The notes under the pieces: model-generated
Told to the model about the DNA's origin: nothing
Seen by the model: the letters and a program-made list of their open reading frames with translations, nothing else
The model's database searches: none
NCBI GenBank assembly: GCA_013812985.1
Contig: JACCSN010000668.1
Location: 1-6,662 of the forward strand
Reading direction: 5' to 3'
From: Hyphomicrobiales bacterium
Lineage (GTDB): Bacteria; Pseudomonadota; Alphaproteobacteria; Rhizobiales; Afifellaceae
DNA: 6,662 bases
Shown: piece after piece, positions 5,571-6,662 of the stretch
Numbering within the stretch: position 1 is the first letter of the stretch
Layout: each line of letters begins with the position of its first letter
Position numbers and translations under genes: made by a program

Positions 5571-6578
5571 ATGGCGCAAAAAATCCGCTGGGGCATCATT
5601 TCGACGGCGAATATCGGCACGCGGAAAGTCATTCCCGGCATGCAGCGCTCGGAGCGCGGAACGGTCGAGGCGATCGCCTCGCGGGACGCGGGGCGCGCCA
5701 GGAGCGCGGCGGCGGAACTTGGCATCCCCAAGGCCTACGGCTCCTATGAAGAGCTCCTCGCCGACCCAGATATCGACGCCGTCTACAATCCGCTGCCGAA
5801 TAACCTGCATGTCGACTGGACATTGAAGGCCGTCGAAGCGGGCAAGCACGTGCTGTGCGAAAAGCCGATCGGCATGAACGCAGAGGACGCGGCGCGGCTG
5901 AAGGCGGTCGCCGGCCGGCGCCATGTCATGGAAGCTTTCATGGTGCGCCAGCACCCGCAATGGCTGCGGGCGCGCGAGCTGATCCGCGACGGCAGGATCG
6001 GCGAACTCCGCGCCGTCCAGGTCTTCTTCGCCTACGACAACCGCGACCCGGACAACATCCGCAACAAGCCGGAAACCGGCGGCGGCGCGCTGCTCGACAT
6101 CGGCTGCTACGGCATCGTCTCCGGGCGGTTCTCATTTTCGGCGGAGCCGAGCCGCGTCGTATCCCTGATCGACCGCGATTCCGCCTTCGGCACCGACCGC
6201 CTCAGCTCCGTCATCGCCGATTTCGGCGGCGGCCGCCAGCTGACGTTCACCGTATCCACCCAGATCGCCGCGCATCAGCGCGTCACGCTGGCCGGCACAC
6301 GCGGCCGCATCGAGGTTCTGATCGCCTTCAACGCCCCGCAGATGGAAGCGACGCGCATCCTCATCGACGACGGCAGCGGGCTTGGCGGCGCGTCCTCGGT
6401 CGAGGAGGTGATCCCGCCGGCCGATCAGTACGCCGAGCAGGCGGACACCTTCGCCCGCGCCGTGCTCGGCGAGACGGAGCTGCCTTACGGCGTCGACGAC
6501 GCGGTCCGCAACATGCAGATCCTCGACGCCATCTTCCGCTCCGAGCAGTCGGGGCGCTGGGAATCGACCGGTTTGTGA
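5571..6578 (+). CDS. Gfo/Idh/MocA-family NAD(P)-dependent oxidoreductase
   Basis: A 335-residue dehydrogenase of the Gfo/Idh/MocA family, which oxidises or reduces sugars, polyols, dihydrodiols and related hydroxy compounds with NAD(P). The N-terminal Rossmann fold opens with IRWGIISTANIG (5-16), whose GIISTANIG turn binds the dinucleotide. Then come NPLPNNLHVDWTLKA (73-87), the catalytic CEKPIGMNAEDA (96-107) with Lys98, and MEAFMVRQHPQW (120-131). The C-terminal sheet domain contains ETGGGALLDIGCYGI (168-182) with Asp176 and Tyr180, the latter where many relatives have the catalytic His or Tyr. EAFM..HPQ and DIGCY place it near the dihydrodiol/D-xylose 1-dehydrogenase branch rather than inositol dehydrogenase. 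No signal peptide, so cytoplasmic. GGGG at 5558-5561 lies nine bases before the ATG. The 68-nt gap before it has TGTAAT (5533-5538) but no good -35, so I infer read-through from the upstream operon, though an own promoter is possible. Substrate unknown; dehydratase-like or isomerising members also exist in the family. Confidence 0.9.
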   Translation: MAQKIRWGIISTANIGTRKVIPGMQRSERGTVEAIASRDAGRARSAAAELGIPKAYGSYEELLADPDIDAVYNPLPNNLHVDWTLKAVEAGKHVLCEKPIGMNAEDAARLKAVAGRRHVMEAFMVRQHPQWLRARELIRDGRIGELRAVQVFFAYDNRDPDNIRNKPETGGGALLDIGCYGIVSGRFSFSAEPSRVVSLIDRDSAFGTDRLSSVIADFGGGRQLTFTVSTQIAAHQRVTLAGTRGRIEVLIAFNAPQMEATRILIDDGSGLGGASSVEEVIPPADQYAEQADTFARAVLGETELPYGVDDAVRNMQILDAIFRSEQSGRWESTGL

Positions 6579-6662
6579 CGCTCATTGCATGCAGCCGGGC
6601 CGACTTCCCGCTGGCCTCCCCTCACGCTCGTCTCTCGCAGCTGTGATCGCGCCGCAGTTCTC
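6579..6662. other. 84-base tail with no assignable feature
   Basis: Downstream of the oxidoreductase stop I see no T-run terminator, no tRNA and no recognisable gene start. A plus-strand frame that stays open to 6646 is an out-of-frame copy of the oxidoreductase gene. Short minus-strand frames enter from the right edge, but they show no recognisable protein, so a converging gene cannot be supported or excluded. Confidence 0.4.

Noticed and set aside
5855..6646. 263-codon plus-strand frame overlapping the oxidoreductase gene
   Set aside because: Arg/His/Pro-rich frame-shifted copy of a well-supported Gfo/Idh/MocA gene.
1..6662. CRISPR array, tRNA, rRNA, insertion sequence or prophage signs
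   Set aside because: No regularly spaced repeats, cloverleaf-like sequence, transposase motifs or terminal inverted repeats were seen; gene style is uniform throughout.

Overview
The window looks like chromosomal DNA from a high-GC alphaproteobacterium, probably of the Hyphomicrobiales (Rhizobiales) type. Evidence for this is the strong G/C preference at third codon positions, a TRAP transporter whose binding protein carries a Tat signal, a YciE/YciF-like ferritin-fold gene with an EcfG-like stress promoter, and tightly packed genes with ATGA stop/start overlaps. The lineage is an inference from style, not from a marker gene.

Layout. Positions 1-126 (minus strand) hold the first 42 codons of a DUF892 ferritin-like gene that runs off the left edge. 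Positions 127-499 are a non-coding divergent intergenic region with a candidate stress promoter for the DUF892 gene, a cluster of related GGGAAAACC-type motifs and a small hairpin just upstream of the next gene. From 500 to 6578 six genes run on the plus strand: TRAP substrate-binding protein (500-1624), TRAP small permease with an unusual N-terminal extension (1712-2614), TRAP large permease (2611-3936), amidase-signature hydrolase (3944-5326), a 59-residue two-helix membrane protein (5323-5502) and a Gfo/Idh/MocA-family oxidoreductase (5571-6578). The last 84 bases hold nothing I can assign.

The three TRAP genes make a complete tripartite, ion-gradient-driven importer of the mannitol/chloroaromatic/2-oxoacid branch (TakP/FcbT-like). 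The large permease, amidase and small membrane gene are joined by a 4-nt overlap, a 7-nt gap and another 4-nt overlap, so they are almost certainly co-transcribed and translationally coupled. The oxidoreductase follows after 68 nt and is plausibly the last gene of the same unit. A reasonable reading is a catabolic or scavenging operon: import of a carboxylate-like substrate, hydrolysis of an amide bond, then NAD(P)-linked redox chemistry. The substrate cannot be read from sequence.

The points most worth following up are: (i) the small permease has about 110 extra N-terminal residues carrying two more membrane helices and a periplasmic-side Cys pair; (ii) a perfect 13-bp inverted repeat lies in the gap between binding protein and permease genes and covers the only Shine-Dalgarno-like bases for the permease, with a 19-codon upstream reading frame that threads through it and ends on the permease start codon; and (iii) an embedded 59-residue membrane protein gene sits between two enzymes.
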